Notes under the pieces: generated by a model | The model's input: only the letters and a program-made list of their open reading frames with translations | Told to the model about the DNA's origin: nothing | Database searches by the model: none | From: Thermohalobaculum xanthum | GTDB taxonomy: Bacteria > Pseudomonadota > Alphaproteobacteria > Rhodobacterales > Rhodobacteraceae | NCBI RefSeq assembly: GCF_016623495.1 | Contig: NZ_JAEHHL010000007.1 | Span: 186,001 to 250,000, forward strand | Length of the DNA stretch: 64,000 nt | Direction of reading: 5' to 3' | Position numbers and translations under genes: made by a program | Shown: piece after piece, positions 12,168 through 21,458 of the stretch | How positions within the stretch are numbered: the first letter of the stretch is position 1 | Layout of the letters: every line of letters starts with the position of its first letter

Positions 12168-12261
12168 CCCGCCGGAGGCGAAGATCGAAGCCAATAGCCC
12201 CAACGCGCGGATCGACCTCGCCAGCGCCCGCCGGAAACGCCGGGCGCTGGGTCTTGCCGCG

Positions 12262-12753
12262 GTGATGGCACTGCAGCTTGGCTGCCTCGTCTTCCTTGTC
12301 GCCGACGCAACCATGGATATCGCCGTGAGCGGTGCGGCCGGCGAGGATCTGCCGCACAGCGTCTTGGAGATGGCGGTGGTGCTGGCGCTGATGTCGGGTG
12401 TCGTGCTCATCGGGTACCAGCTGCGCATCACGATTTCGCGGATGCATGCCGCGCAGCGGCAGGTCCGGATCGCCTCGGGCGCGCTGCATGAGCTTCTCGA
12501 GGAGCATTTCGACGACTGGGGCCTCACGCCGGCCGAGCGCGAGGTGGCGCTCTTCTCGATCAAGGGCCTCTCGAACTCCGAGATCGCGGCGCTGCGGGGA
12601 ACGCGGGACGGCACCGTGAAGGCCCAGCTCAATGCGATCTACGCGAAGGCCGGCGTCAGCGGGCGGCCCCAGCTTCTGGGCCTGTTCATCGAGGAACTCA
12701 TGGCTGGTCCGCTGCCGGGTGTCAGCGGCAACGAGGGCCGACCCACGCACTGA
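12262..12753 (+). CDS. Membrane-anchored LuxR-type transcriptional regulator
   Basis: From GTG 12262 (next codon ATG) the protein is 163 residues. It has two N-terminal membrane segments (about residues 1-15 and 35-53), a short linker, and a C-terminal LuxR helix-turn-helix at about 87-150 ([23 protein letters not shown]). No receiver or ligand-binding domain is present, so the membrane segments themselves may sense. The reading frame stays open upstream and encodes a plausible basic N-terminus ([13 protein letters not shown]). A GGAGG at 12174-12178 sits 5 nt before an ATC at 12184, so the real start may be a non-standard ATC giving 189 residues. It follows the PepSY/b561 pair. Confidence 0.82.
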   Translation: MMALQLGCLVFLVADATMDIAVSGAAGEDLPHSVLEMAVVLALMSGVVLIGYQLRITISRMHAAQRQVRIASGALHELLEEHFDDWGLTPAEREVALFSIKGLSNSEIAALRGTRDGTVKAQLNAIYAKAGVSGRPQLLGLFIEELMAGPLPGVSGNEGRPTH

Positions 12754-12783
12754 CAACTCGTGCCAAGCAGTGGCTTCCGTTTT

Positions 12784-12798
12784 GTTCCCGTTTTGTTT
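12784..12798 (+). promoter_or_regulatory. Candidate LexA (SOS) box upstream of uvrA
   Basis: GTTC-N7-GTTT at 12784-12798, one mismatch from the GTTC-N7-GTTC box bound by LexA in alphaproteobacteria. It lies about 63 nt upstream of the uvrA start, in a short AT-richer promoter stretch. SOS control of uvrA is well known in bacteria; use of this copy is inference. Confidence 0.6.
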
Positions 12799-12860
12799 AC
12801 ATTCCTGAGGACTCGCATTCCCCGCCCGAAAGTTTATGTCTGCGGGGTATCCCGAAAGGC

Positions 12861-15749
<2,889 letters not shown>

Positions 15750-15772
15750 GCGGCTGCCGCGCCGCCCGGCGG

Positions 15773-15794
15773 AGGCTTTCACGCGTGAAAGCCT
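15773..15794. terminator. Perfect 22-bp palindrome after uvrA
   Basis: AGGCTTTCACG followed directly by its exact complement CGTGAAAGCCT, 24 nt past the uvrA stop. It can fold as a 9-bp stem with a CGCG tetraloop. It lies in an AT-richer gap between convergent uvrA and the TetR gene, so a transcription terminator is most likely. The perfect zero-spacer dyad would also suit a protein-binding site. Confidence 0.55.
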
Positions 15795-15810
15795 ATTCAA
15801 CTATCTGATT

Positions 15811-15837
15811 GTAAAAGAGAACTGAAATCTCTTTCAC
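15811..15837. repeat. Second inverted repeat in the uvrA/tetR gap
   Basis: GTAAAAGAGA and TCTCTTTCAC form 10-bp arms with one mismatch around a 7-nt loop, and the sequence CGGCTTTTTG follows. Together with the palindrome at 15773-15794 it shares the TTTCACG word. It probably belongs to the same convergent termination region. Confidence 0.5.
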
Positions 15838-15872
15838 GGCTTTTTGCGGGCGGCATGGCGCCCGGGTCAGGC

Positions 15873-15906
15873 CATCGCCCTCAGGGCATCGCCCTCAGGG
15901 CATCGC
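15873..15906. repeat. 14-bp tandem repeat overlapping the 3' end of the TetR gene
   Basis: The unit CATCGCCCTCAGGG occurs twice in tandem (15873-15886, 15887-15900), with a third partial copy to 15906. Because 14 is not a multiple of 3, the copies are read in different frames. The leftmost full unit supplies the TGA stop of the regulator. Confidence 0.85.
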
Positions 15907-16402
15907 ACAGGCGCCGGGCACTGGCGGCGGTGGCGTCGCCGTGCAGCGGCCAGCTTTGCGTGAGCCCCTCGATGACCAGCGTGAGATCGACCTCGCGCCC
16001 CGGCAGGCCCGAGGCCCGGGCGGCGCGTTCCGCCACTTCGGCCTTGTGCCGCGCGAGCAGCGCACGCAGCCCCGCGTCGCGCGGCGCGGCGGCGACTGCG
16101 GCGTGGAACAGGCAGCCATGCGACGCCTCGCGCGCCATCCAGTCCGCGATGCGATCGACAATGGCACCGAGCGCCGCGCCGTGCTCCTGCGGCAGGTCGG
16201 CGAAGACATGTGCCATGTAGCGCTGGTGGCGGTGATCGAGGGCGGCGCGCACCATTTCATCGCGGGACGGCGCGTATTTGTAGAGCGTCCGCAGGCTGAC
16301 GCCCGCGGCGTCGCGCAGATCCTCGACGCTCGGTTCGGCGAAGCCGTTGGCGGCAAAGGCGCGCTCGAGCCCGGCGGCGATCCTGGTCATCGTATCGGTC
16401 AT
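15881..16402 (-). CDS. TetR family transcriptional regulator
   Basis: A 173-residue repressor with an N-terminal helix-turn-helix (about residues 8-48: FAEPSVEDLRDAAGVSLRTLYKY) and a helical ligand/dimer domain. It is divergent from an oxidoreductase gene. The 70-nt gap between their starts holds a large double dyad that is the likely operator, so it probably represses both itself and the oxidoreductase. The ligand is unknown. The last codons and the stop fall in a 14-bp tandem duplication, so the C-terminus may have been reshaped recently. Confidence 0.88.
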   Translation of the reverse strand: MTDTMTRIAAGLERAFAANGFAEPSVEDLRDAAGVSLRTLYKYAPSRDEMVRAALDHRHQRYMAHVFADLPQEHGAALGAIVDRIADWMAREASHGCLFHAAVAAAPRDAGLRALLARHKAEVAERAARASGLPGREVDLTLVIEGLTQSWPLHGDATAASARRLCDALRAMP

Positions 16403-16413
16403 GCTTGACGCAT

Positions 16414-16457
16414 GTAGAACGATCCCTCTACCTACGCAAGTAGAGGAATCGTTCTAC
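16414..16457. promoter_or_regulatory. Double-dyad operator between tetR and the oxidoreductase
   Basis: An 18-nt arm GTAGAACGATCCCTCTAC (16414-16431) and GTAGAGGAATCGTTCTAC (16440-16457) are inverted copies matching at 17 of 18 positions, 8 nt apart. Each arm is itself an imperfect palindrome (GTAGA...TCTAC). This reads as two adjacent TetR-dimer sites placed over the divergent promoters. Confidence 0.8.
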
Positions 16458-16472
16458 CCAAGGGAGACGGAG

Positions 16473-17549
16473 ATGGCACTTCCCGACACGATGCACGGCA
16501 TGGTCCTCACCGGCCATGGCGGCCTCGACAAGCTGGAATGGCGCGAGGACCTGCCGGTGCCGCGGCCGGCGGCGGGCGAGGTGCTGATCCGCGTCGGCGC
16601 CTCGGCGGTCAACAACACCGACATCAACACCCGGACCGGCTGGTACTCGAAGAGCGTGCGCGGCGACACGGCCTCGGGCGCGGGCCAGGGCTACGGCGCG
16701 GCGGCCGACGCGGATGGCAGCTGGTCGGGGACGGCGCTGGCCTTCCCGCGCATCCAGGGCGCGGATTGCTGCGGCGTCTTGGTCGCGACGGGCGAGGGCG
16801 TGCCGGCCGCGCGCATAGGCGAGCGGGTGATGGTGCGCGCCATCCAGTCGCCGGCCACGGACGGCTCGGACCTGCCGACCGCGACTTTCGGGTCCGAGCG
16901 AGACGGCGGCTTTGCGCAATACACGACCGCCGCAGCGCAGGACGCGGTCGCGGTGCGCTCGGAGTTGACGGATGCCGAGCTGGCCTCGTTCCCCTGCGCC
17001 TTCTCGACGGCCGAGGGGATGATCCAGCGCGCGGGGCTTGGCGCCGAGCGGGTGCTGATCACGGGGGCTTCGGGCGGGGTGGGCTCGGCCGCGATCCAGC
17101 TGGCCAAGCGGCGCGGCGCGCATGTCACGGCGCTGACCAGCGCGGGCAAGGCGGACGATCTGCGCGCGCTGGGCGCAGATGCGACGCTGGAGCGCGACGC
17201 CGCATACCCGAGGCACGCCTTCGACCTGGTACTCGACCTGGTGGGCGGGCCGCGCTGGGAAGACATGATCGAGGCGTCGCGCAATGGCGGGCGCTATGTC
17301 ACCGCCGGGGCGATCGCCGGGCCGATCGTCGAGCTGGATCTGCGCACGCTCTATCTGCGCGACCTGTCGTTCTTCGGCTGCACGCACCAGCCCGCCAACG
17401 TGTTCACCGACCTGGTGCGCTACATCGAGGCCGGCGAGATCCGCCCGGTGGTCGCCGCGACCTACCCCCTGCGGAAGCTGCGGGCGGCACAGGAGGCGTT
17501 CCTGACCAAGTCGCATGTGGGCAAGATCGCCATCAGCGTCGGCGCGTGA
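16473..17549 (+). CDS. Zinc-independent quinone oxidoreductase-like alcohol dehydrogenase family protein
   Basis: A 358-residue medium-chain dehydrogenase/reductase. The GroES-like domain fills the first half; the NAD(P)H Rossmann motif is ITGASGGVGSAAIQLAKRRGA near residue 190. The structural zinc cysteine cluster of classical alcohol dehydrogenases is absent, as in the quinone oxidoreductase branch. The segment LDLVLDLVGGPRWEDM and FGCTHQPANVF follow the family pattern. ATG 16473 has AGGGAGACGGAG upstream. Divergence from a TetR gene with a strong shared operator suggests induction by a small, perhaps toxic, carbonyl or quinone compound. Confidence 0.88.
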   Translation: MALPDTMHGMVLTGHGGLDKLEWREDLPVPRPAAGEVLIRVGASAVNNTDINTRTGWYSKSVRGDTASGAGQGYGAAADADGSWSGTALAFPRIQGADCCGVLVATGEGVPAARIGERVMVRAIQSPATDGSDLPTATFGSERDGGFAQYTTAAAQDAVAVRSELTDAELASFPCAFSTAEGMIQRAGLGAERVLITGASGGVGSAAIQLAKRRGAHVTALTSAGKADDLRALGADATLERDAAYPRHAFDLVLDLVGGPRWEDMIEASRNGGRYVTAGAIAGPIVELDLRTLYLRDLSFFGCTHQPANVFTDLVRYIEAGEIRPVVAATYPLRKLRAAQEAFLTKSHVGKIAISVGA

Positions 17550-17570
17550 CTGCGCACCGCAGGACGTGAA

Positions 17571-17600
17571 ATGGCCCCGGCGTTGCAGCGCCGGGGCCAT
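17571..17600. terminator. Strong hairpin between convergent genes
   Basis: ATGGCCCCGGCG and CGCCGGGGCCAT form perfect 12-bp arms with a 6-nt loop (TTGCAG), lying between the oxidoreductase stop and the end of the minus-strand RcnB-like gene. No T run follows. It probably ends transcription from both sides. Confidence 0.75.
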
Positions 17601-17640
17601 TCAGTGGCGGGCGCGGTTCGCTCGTCTCGGTTCGCCCGCC

Positions 17641-18324
17641 TCAGTTGGACAGCGCGCTGACGATCAGGCCGGTCCCCAGCGCAACGAGGAAGACGTCGCC
17701 GTCGACCCGGACATAGCCGTGCCCGTAGGGCGGGCGCGGATAGCCGTAATGCACGTGGTCGTGGATCACGACATAGCGGGTGCGCGGCACGTAGTGGCCG
17801 GGCCGGTAGCCCCAGCGGTTGTAGTAGCGGTGCCGATGGTCGTGCCGGTAGTCGCGGCGCCCGTCGCGGTAGCCGTCGCTATAGGCGCGGCGCTCGTCGC
17901 GGTAGTGCTTCTTCGCGTGCCGCTTGTCGTCACGATAATCGTGCCGCTTGTCGCCGCGGTGGTCATGGCGCTTGGCGTCGCGGTGGTCGTACCGCTTGTC
18001 GCCGCGGTAGTCGTGACGCCTGTCGTCGCGACGGTCGGCGCGGTCATCGTGCCGCTTGCCGTGGCGCTTGTCGTAATGCTTGCCCTGGCGGTCGTCGGTG
18101 TGGCCGCGGTGGCGGTTGCCATCGCCGTCGTGGCGGTGGCCGCGTCCGCGGTCATGGCCGCCCTTGCGTTCGTTGTCCTTGATGAAGATCACCATGCCGT
18201 CGGCCCCGCCCGCGGCCGCCTGGACCGGCTTGCCCACCCCGGCCGCGACGCCGTCCGAGGGAAGCAGGAACAGGGCGCCCGCAAGCGCCAGTGGCATGAC
18301 GAAGAATCGGCGTGACAGTCTCAT
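17641..18324 (-). CDS. RcnB-like secreted protein with His/Asp/Arg-rich repeats
   Basis: A 227-residue protein with a signal peptide (about residues 1-28), a low-complexity central region (about 52-170) made of His, Asp, Arg, Lys and Tyr, and a C-terminal RcnB-type domain ending YVRVDGDVFLVALGTGLIV. Residues 101-140 hold five tandem 8-residue units of the form DKRHD(H/Y)R(G/D). RcnB of enterobacteria is a periplasmic protein needed for nickel/cobalt balance; whether this one binds metal is inference from the His/Asp content. A shorter paralogue follows at 18481-18783. Confidence 0.82.
   Translation of the reverse strand: MRLSRRFFVMPLALAGALFLLPSDGVAAGVGKPVQAAAGGADGMVIFIKDNERKGGHDRGRGHRHDGDGNRHRGHTDDRQGKHYDKRHGKRHDDRADRRDDRRHDYRGDKRYDHRDAKRHDHRGDKRHDYRDDKRHAKKHYRDERRAYSDGYRDGRRDYRHDHRHRYYNRWGYRPGHYVPRTRYVVIHDHVHYGYPRPPYGHGYVRVDGDVFLVALGTGLIVSALSN
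17905..18024 (-). repeat. 24-bp (8-codon) tandem repeat inside the RcnB-like gene
   Basis: Codons 101-140 consist of five imperfect copies: DRRHDYRG, DKRYDHRD, AKRHDHRG, DKRHDYRD, DKRHAKKH. The period of 8 residues is constant, so the array grew by in-frame duplication. Confidence 0.8.
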
Positions 18325-18480
18325 CGCGATCTCTCCTCGCTGTTGCGGACAACGGGCCCGACGCCCGGCACCACCCCCTGGCGCGCGCCGTGCCGGAGAC
18401 CGGCATCCTTGCTGTTTCGAACGCGGAGCGTGCGGCGCTCCGTCGCGGGGCCGATCACGCTTGCGCGAAATCGGCGCCGG

Positions 18481-18783
18481 TCAGCGCAGGGCCTCGACGA
18501 TCAGCCCGGTGCCAAGCGCGATCAGGAAGATGTCGCTGTCAACGCGCACATAGCCGTAGCCCGAGGGCGGGCGGCGGTAGCCATAGCGATCGTAGTCTTC
18601 GATCACGATGTAGCGGTCGCGCGGGATGCGATCGCCCCTGCGGTAGTAGTATTTCGGTCCCGGCGAGCACCAGCCCTTCTTCGCATGCCCCGGCGGGCAA
18701 TGCGCAGGATCGGCCGAGGCAATCCCGGCGAAAGCCGGCAGCAAGAACGCGGCCGCGACGGCAGCAAGCAGTGTCTGACGCAT
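18481..18783 (-). CDS. Short RcnB-like secreted protein
   Basis: A 100-residue paralogue of the preceding gene. It has a signal peptide (MRQTLLAAVAAAFLLPAFAGIASA), a short Cys/Pro-containing stretch (CPPGHAKKGWCSPGPKYYY) in place of the long repeat region, and the same C-terminal block (YVRVDSDIFLIALGTGLIVEAL). Start 18783 has GGAGAGTGGC upstream; the in-frame ATG at 18798 is less likely. Probably periplasmic. The pair looks like a local gene duplication followed by repeat growth in one copy. Confidence 0.8.
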   Translation of the reverse strand: MRQTLLAAVAAAFLLPAFAGIASADPAHCPPGHAKKGWCSPGPKYYYRRGDRIPRDRYIVIEDYDRYGYRRPPSGYGYVRVDSDIFLIALGTGLIVEALR

Positions 18784-18865
18784 GATGCCACTCTCCATGA
18801 CGCTTCGCCCACATAATGCGCCAGCCGCCCCGCCGGTTCCATCACTCTCGCGGCTCGCGCGAAAG

Positions 18866-18894
18866 TTGACAGCTTGGGCTCGGCGTCTCACGCT
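18866..18894 (+). promoter_or_regulatory. Candidate promoter of the CBS-domain gene
   Basis: TTGACA at 18866-18871, then 17 nt, then CACGCT at 18889-18894. The -35 element is perfect while the -10 is weak. It lies about 30 nt upstream of the CBS-domain start, in the divergent gap after the short RcnB-like gene. Confidence 0.4.
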
Positions 18895-18924
18895 GACGTG
18901 ACCAACCTCGCTGGGAGTGCCGAC

Positions 18925-19356
18925 ATGAATGTGATCCAGATCCTCAGGAGCAAGGGGTCAGCCGCGATCGAGACCATCACCTCCGACATCACGCTGAGCG
19001 ACGCGGCCGCGCGGCTCGCAGCACGGCGCATCGGTGCGCTGGTCGTGACCGGACGCGACGGCTCGATCGCGGGGATCCTGTCAGAACGCGACATCGTGCG
19101 CCGCATCGGCGAGGAGGGCGCGCGCGCCCTGAGCCTGAAGGTGAGCGACGTGATGACCAGCAAGGTCGAGACCTGCTCGCCCTCGGATACGGCGATCTCG
19201 GTGCTCGAGCGGATGACCTCCGGGCGCTTCCGCCACATGCCGGTGATGGAAGGCGGCAAGATGACCGGGATCCTGTCGATCGGCGACGTGGTCAAGGCCC
19301 GGATCGACGAGGTCGAGGCCGAGAACCAGGCCATGGCCGGGATGCTGAGTGGCTGA
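18925..19356 (+). CDS. CBS-domain pair protein
   Basis: A 143-residue cytoplasmic protein made of two CBS domains (about residues 7-65 and 72-130). The first carries ALVVTGRDGSIAGILSERDIVR and the second FRHMPVMEGGKMTGILSIGDVVK. Stand-alone CBS pairs bind adenine nucleotides and modulate partner enzymes; the partner is not evident here. The ATG at 18925 follows GGGAGTGCCGAC. The gene stands alone, 97 nt before coaD. Confidence 0.9.
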   Translation: MNVIQILRSKGSAAIETITSDITLSDAAARLAARRIGALVVTGRDGSIAGILSERDIVRRIGEEGARALSLKVSDVMTSKVETCSPSDTAISVLERMTSGRFRHMPVMEGGKMTGILSIGDVVKARIDEVEAENQAMAGMLSG

Positions 19357-19453
19357 CGATCTCCCCGAAAAAAACCTTCCGTTCCTGATTCCGGCTTGAT
19401 TTCCGGCGCCCGGCGCGGTTGCGTGTGGCTCCCACGCACAGGGGGAGGATCGC

Positions 19454-19951
19454 GTGCGTACAGGACTCTATCCGGGCACCTTCGACCCGGTCACGCTGGG
19501 CCATGTCGACATCGTGCGCCGCGCCGCGAAGCTGGTCGACCGGCTGGTGATCGGCGTCGCCATCAACCGTGACAAGGGCCCGCTGTTCGACCTCGAGACC
19601 CGGGTCGCAATGATCGAGGCCGAATGCGCGCCCATCGCGCGCGAATCCGGCACGATCATCGAGGTGAGACCCTTCGAGAACCTGCTGATGCATTTCGCGC
19701 GCGAGGTGGACGCGACCATCATCATCCGCGGGCTGCGCGCCGTCTCGGACTTCGAGTACGAGTTCCAGATGGTCGGCATGAACCGCGCGCTCGACGACGA
19801 GATCGAGATGGTGTTCCTGATGGCCGAGGCGACGCACCAGGCGATCGCCTCGAAGCTGGTCAAGGAGATCGCACGCATGGGCGGAGACGTGTCGAGCTTC
19901 GTCTCGCCCGCGATCGAGAAGGCGCTGAAGGCGCGTTTCGGCCGCATCTGA
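19454..19951 (+). CDS. coaD: Phosphopantetheine adenylyltransferase CoaD
   Basis: A 165-residue nucleotidyltransferase that makes dephospho-CoA from 4'-phosphopantetheine and ATP, the penultimate step of CoA synthesis. It has the substrate-binding start RTGLYPGTFDPVTLGH with the TxGH motif at residues 14-17, and the conserved REVDATIIIRGLRAVSDFEYE. The usual ISSTLVKEIA motif reads IASKLVKEIA. The start is GTG at 19454, behind a strong GGGGGAGGA ribosome site. Length is normal for the family. Confidence 0.96.
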   Translation: MRTGLYPGTFDPVTLGHVDIVRRAAKLVDRLVIGVAINRDKGPLFDLETRVAMIEAECAPIARESGTIIEVRPFENLLMHFAREVDATIIIRGLRAVSDFEYEFQMVGMNRALDDEIEMVFLMAEATHQAIASKLVKEIARMGGDVSSFVSPAIEKALKARFGRI

Positions 19952-19989
19952 GACCTACCCCCGCGACAGGGGGCTGCGGGGATGCCGGC

Positions 19990-20466
19990 TCAGCCGGCGG
20001 AGGCTTCCTTGCGGGCCTTCTTCAGCGCCGCAATCTCGGCCCGGGCCAGCGCGTCGGCGCGCTCGTTCTGCTCGTGCCCGGCATGGCCCTTGATCCACTC
20101 CCAGCGCACGCGATGACGCGTCTGGGCGGCGTCGAGGCGCTGCCACAGGTCGGCATTCTTCACGGGCTTCTTCGCCGCCGTGCGCCAGCCATTGCGCTTC
20201 CAGCCGTGGATCCAGCCGGTGATGCCGTCCTTGAGATAGCTCGAATCGGTCACCACGGTGACGGCCACGCCGCGCTCGAGCGTCTCGAGCGCCATGATCG
20301 CCGCCATCAGTTCCATGCGGTTGTTGGTGGTGTCAGCCTCGGCGCCCGAAAGCTCGCGCGTCTTCACGAGATCCTCGCCGCGCCAGGCCTCCATCACCAC
20401 GCCCCAGCCGCCCGGCCCGGGGTTCCCCGAACAGGCGCCGTCGGTGTAGGCGGTGATCTCAACCAT
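19990..20466 (-). CDS. rnhA: Ribonuclease HI
   Basis: A 158-residue enzyme that cuts the RNA strand of RNA-DNA hybrids. The four acidic active-site residues are visible in [32 protein letters not shown] and NERADALA. Start is taken as ATG 20466, giving the typical [10 protein letters not shown] beginning. A TTG at 20511 overlapping the ispH stop would add 15 residues without family similarity. It follows ispH on the same strand with about 40 nt between. Confidence 0.95.
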   Translation of the reverse strand: MVEITAYTDGACSGNPGPGGWGVVMEAWRGEDLVKTRELSGAEADTTNNRMELMAAIMALETLERGVAVTVVTDSSYLKDGITGWIHGWKRNGWRTAAKKPVKNADLWQRLDAAQTRHRVRWEWIKGHAGHEQNERADALARAEIAALKKARKEASAG

Positions 20467-20507
20467 GGCGCAGCGGGCGCCGGGCACGCAGAGCCTTCGC
20501 CACCGCG

Positions 20508-21458
20508 TCAAACCGCCATGCGCAGGATGCGGGGCACCTTGAAGGAGATGTTCTCCTCGGCCGTCACCACGCGCACGATGTCGAGCTCGAAGCGGCGGCG
20601 GAACGACTCGATCACACCCTCGACCAGCACCTCGGGCGCGCTCGCCCCGGCGGTGACGCCGACCGCGCCGACGCCCTCGATGGCACGCCAGTCGATGTCC
20701 GCGGCGCTCTGTACCAGCATCGCATAAGCACAGCCGGCGGCGCGGCCGACCTCGACCAGGCGCTGCGAGTTCGAGGAGTTGGGCGCACCCACCACCAGCA
20801 GGGCGTCGATCTTCGGCGCCATCTCCTTAACCGCGGCCTGGCGGTTGGTGGTGGCGTAGCAGATGTCCTCCTTGTGCGGCCCGACGATCTGCGGGAACCG
20901 CGCCTTCAGGGCCGCGACCACGTCGGCGGTGTCGTCGACCGAAAGCGTGGTCTGGGTGATGAAGGCGAGCCGCGAGGGGTCGCGCGGCGTGATGCGCGCC
21001 ACGTCCTCGGCGGTCTCGACCAGGATCACCTCGCCCTCGGGCAGCTGGCCCATGGTGCCGATCGTCTCGGGGTGCCCCTCGTGACCGATCATCACGATCT
21101 GGTAGCCGCGGTCATGGTGACGCTCGGCCTCGATATGCACCTTCGAGACAAGCGGGCAGGTCGCGTCGACATAGAGCATGTTGCGCCGCTCGGCCTCGGC
21201 CGGGACCGCCTTGGGCACGCCATGGGCCGAGAACACCACCGGCCGGTCGGCGGGACATTCGTCAAGCTCCTCGACGAAGACCGCGCCCTTGGCGCGCAGC
21301 TCGTCGACCACGTGCTTGTTGTGGACGATCTCGTGCCGGACGTAGACCGGCGCGCCCCATTTCTCGATCGCCTGCTCGACGATCTCGATGGCACGCACGA
21401 CCCCGGCGCAGAAACCGCGCGGATCGGCGAGATAAAGCTTAAGCGGCGGCCGTGTCAT
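20508..21458 (-). CDS. ispH: 4-hydroxy-3-methylbut-2-enyl diphosphate reductase IspH
   Basis: A 316-residue iron-sulfur enzyme for the last step of the MEP isoprenoid pathway, giving IPP and DMAPP. Three cluster cysteines are present: Cys17 (GFCAGV), Cys101 (ATCPLV) and Cys200 (DICYAT). The catalytic glutamate lies in [11 protein letters not shown]. It overlaps the upstream ABC exporter gene as ATGA. Its products also feed the polyprenyl diphosphate synthase near the end of this window. Confidence 0.96.
   Translation of the reverse strand: MTRPPLKLYLADPRGFCAGVVRAIEIVEQAIEKWGAPVYVRHEIVHNKHVVDELRAKGAVFVEELDECPADRPVVFSAHGVPKAVPAEAERRNMLYVDATCPLVSKVHIEAERHHDRGYQIVMIGHEGHPETIGTMGQLPEGEVILVETAEDVARITPRDPSRLAFITQTTLSVDDTADVVAALKARFPQIVGPHKEDICYATTNRQAAVKEMAPKIDALLVVGAPNSSNSQRLVEVGRAAGCAYAMLVQSAADIDWRAIEGVGAVGVTAGASAPEVLVEGVIESFRRRFELDIVRVVTAEENISFKVPRILRMAV

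Noticed and set aside
17515-18315. A long Val/Ala-rich, apparently membrane-like frame
   Set aside because: It is the antisense of the His/Asp/Arg repeat gene; those codons read as Val and Ala on the other strand.
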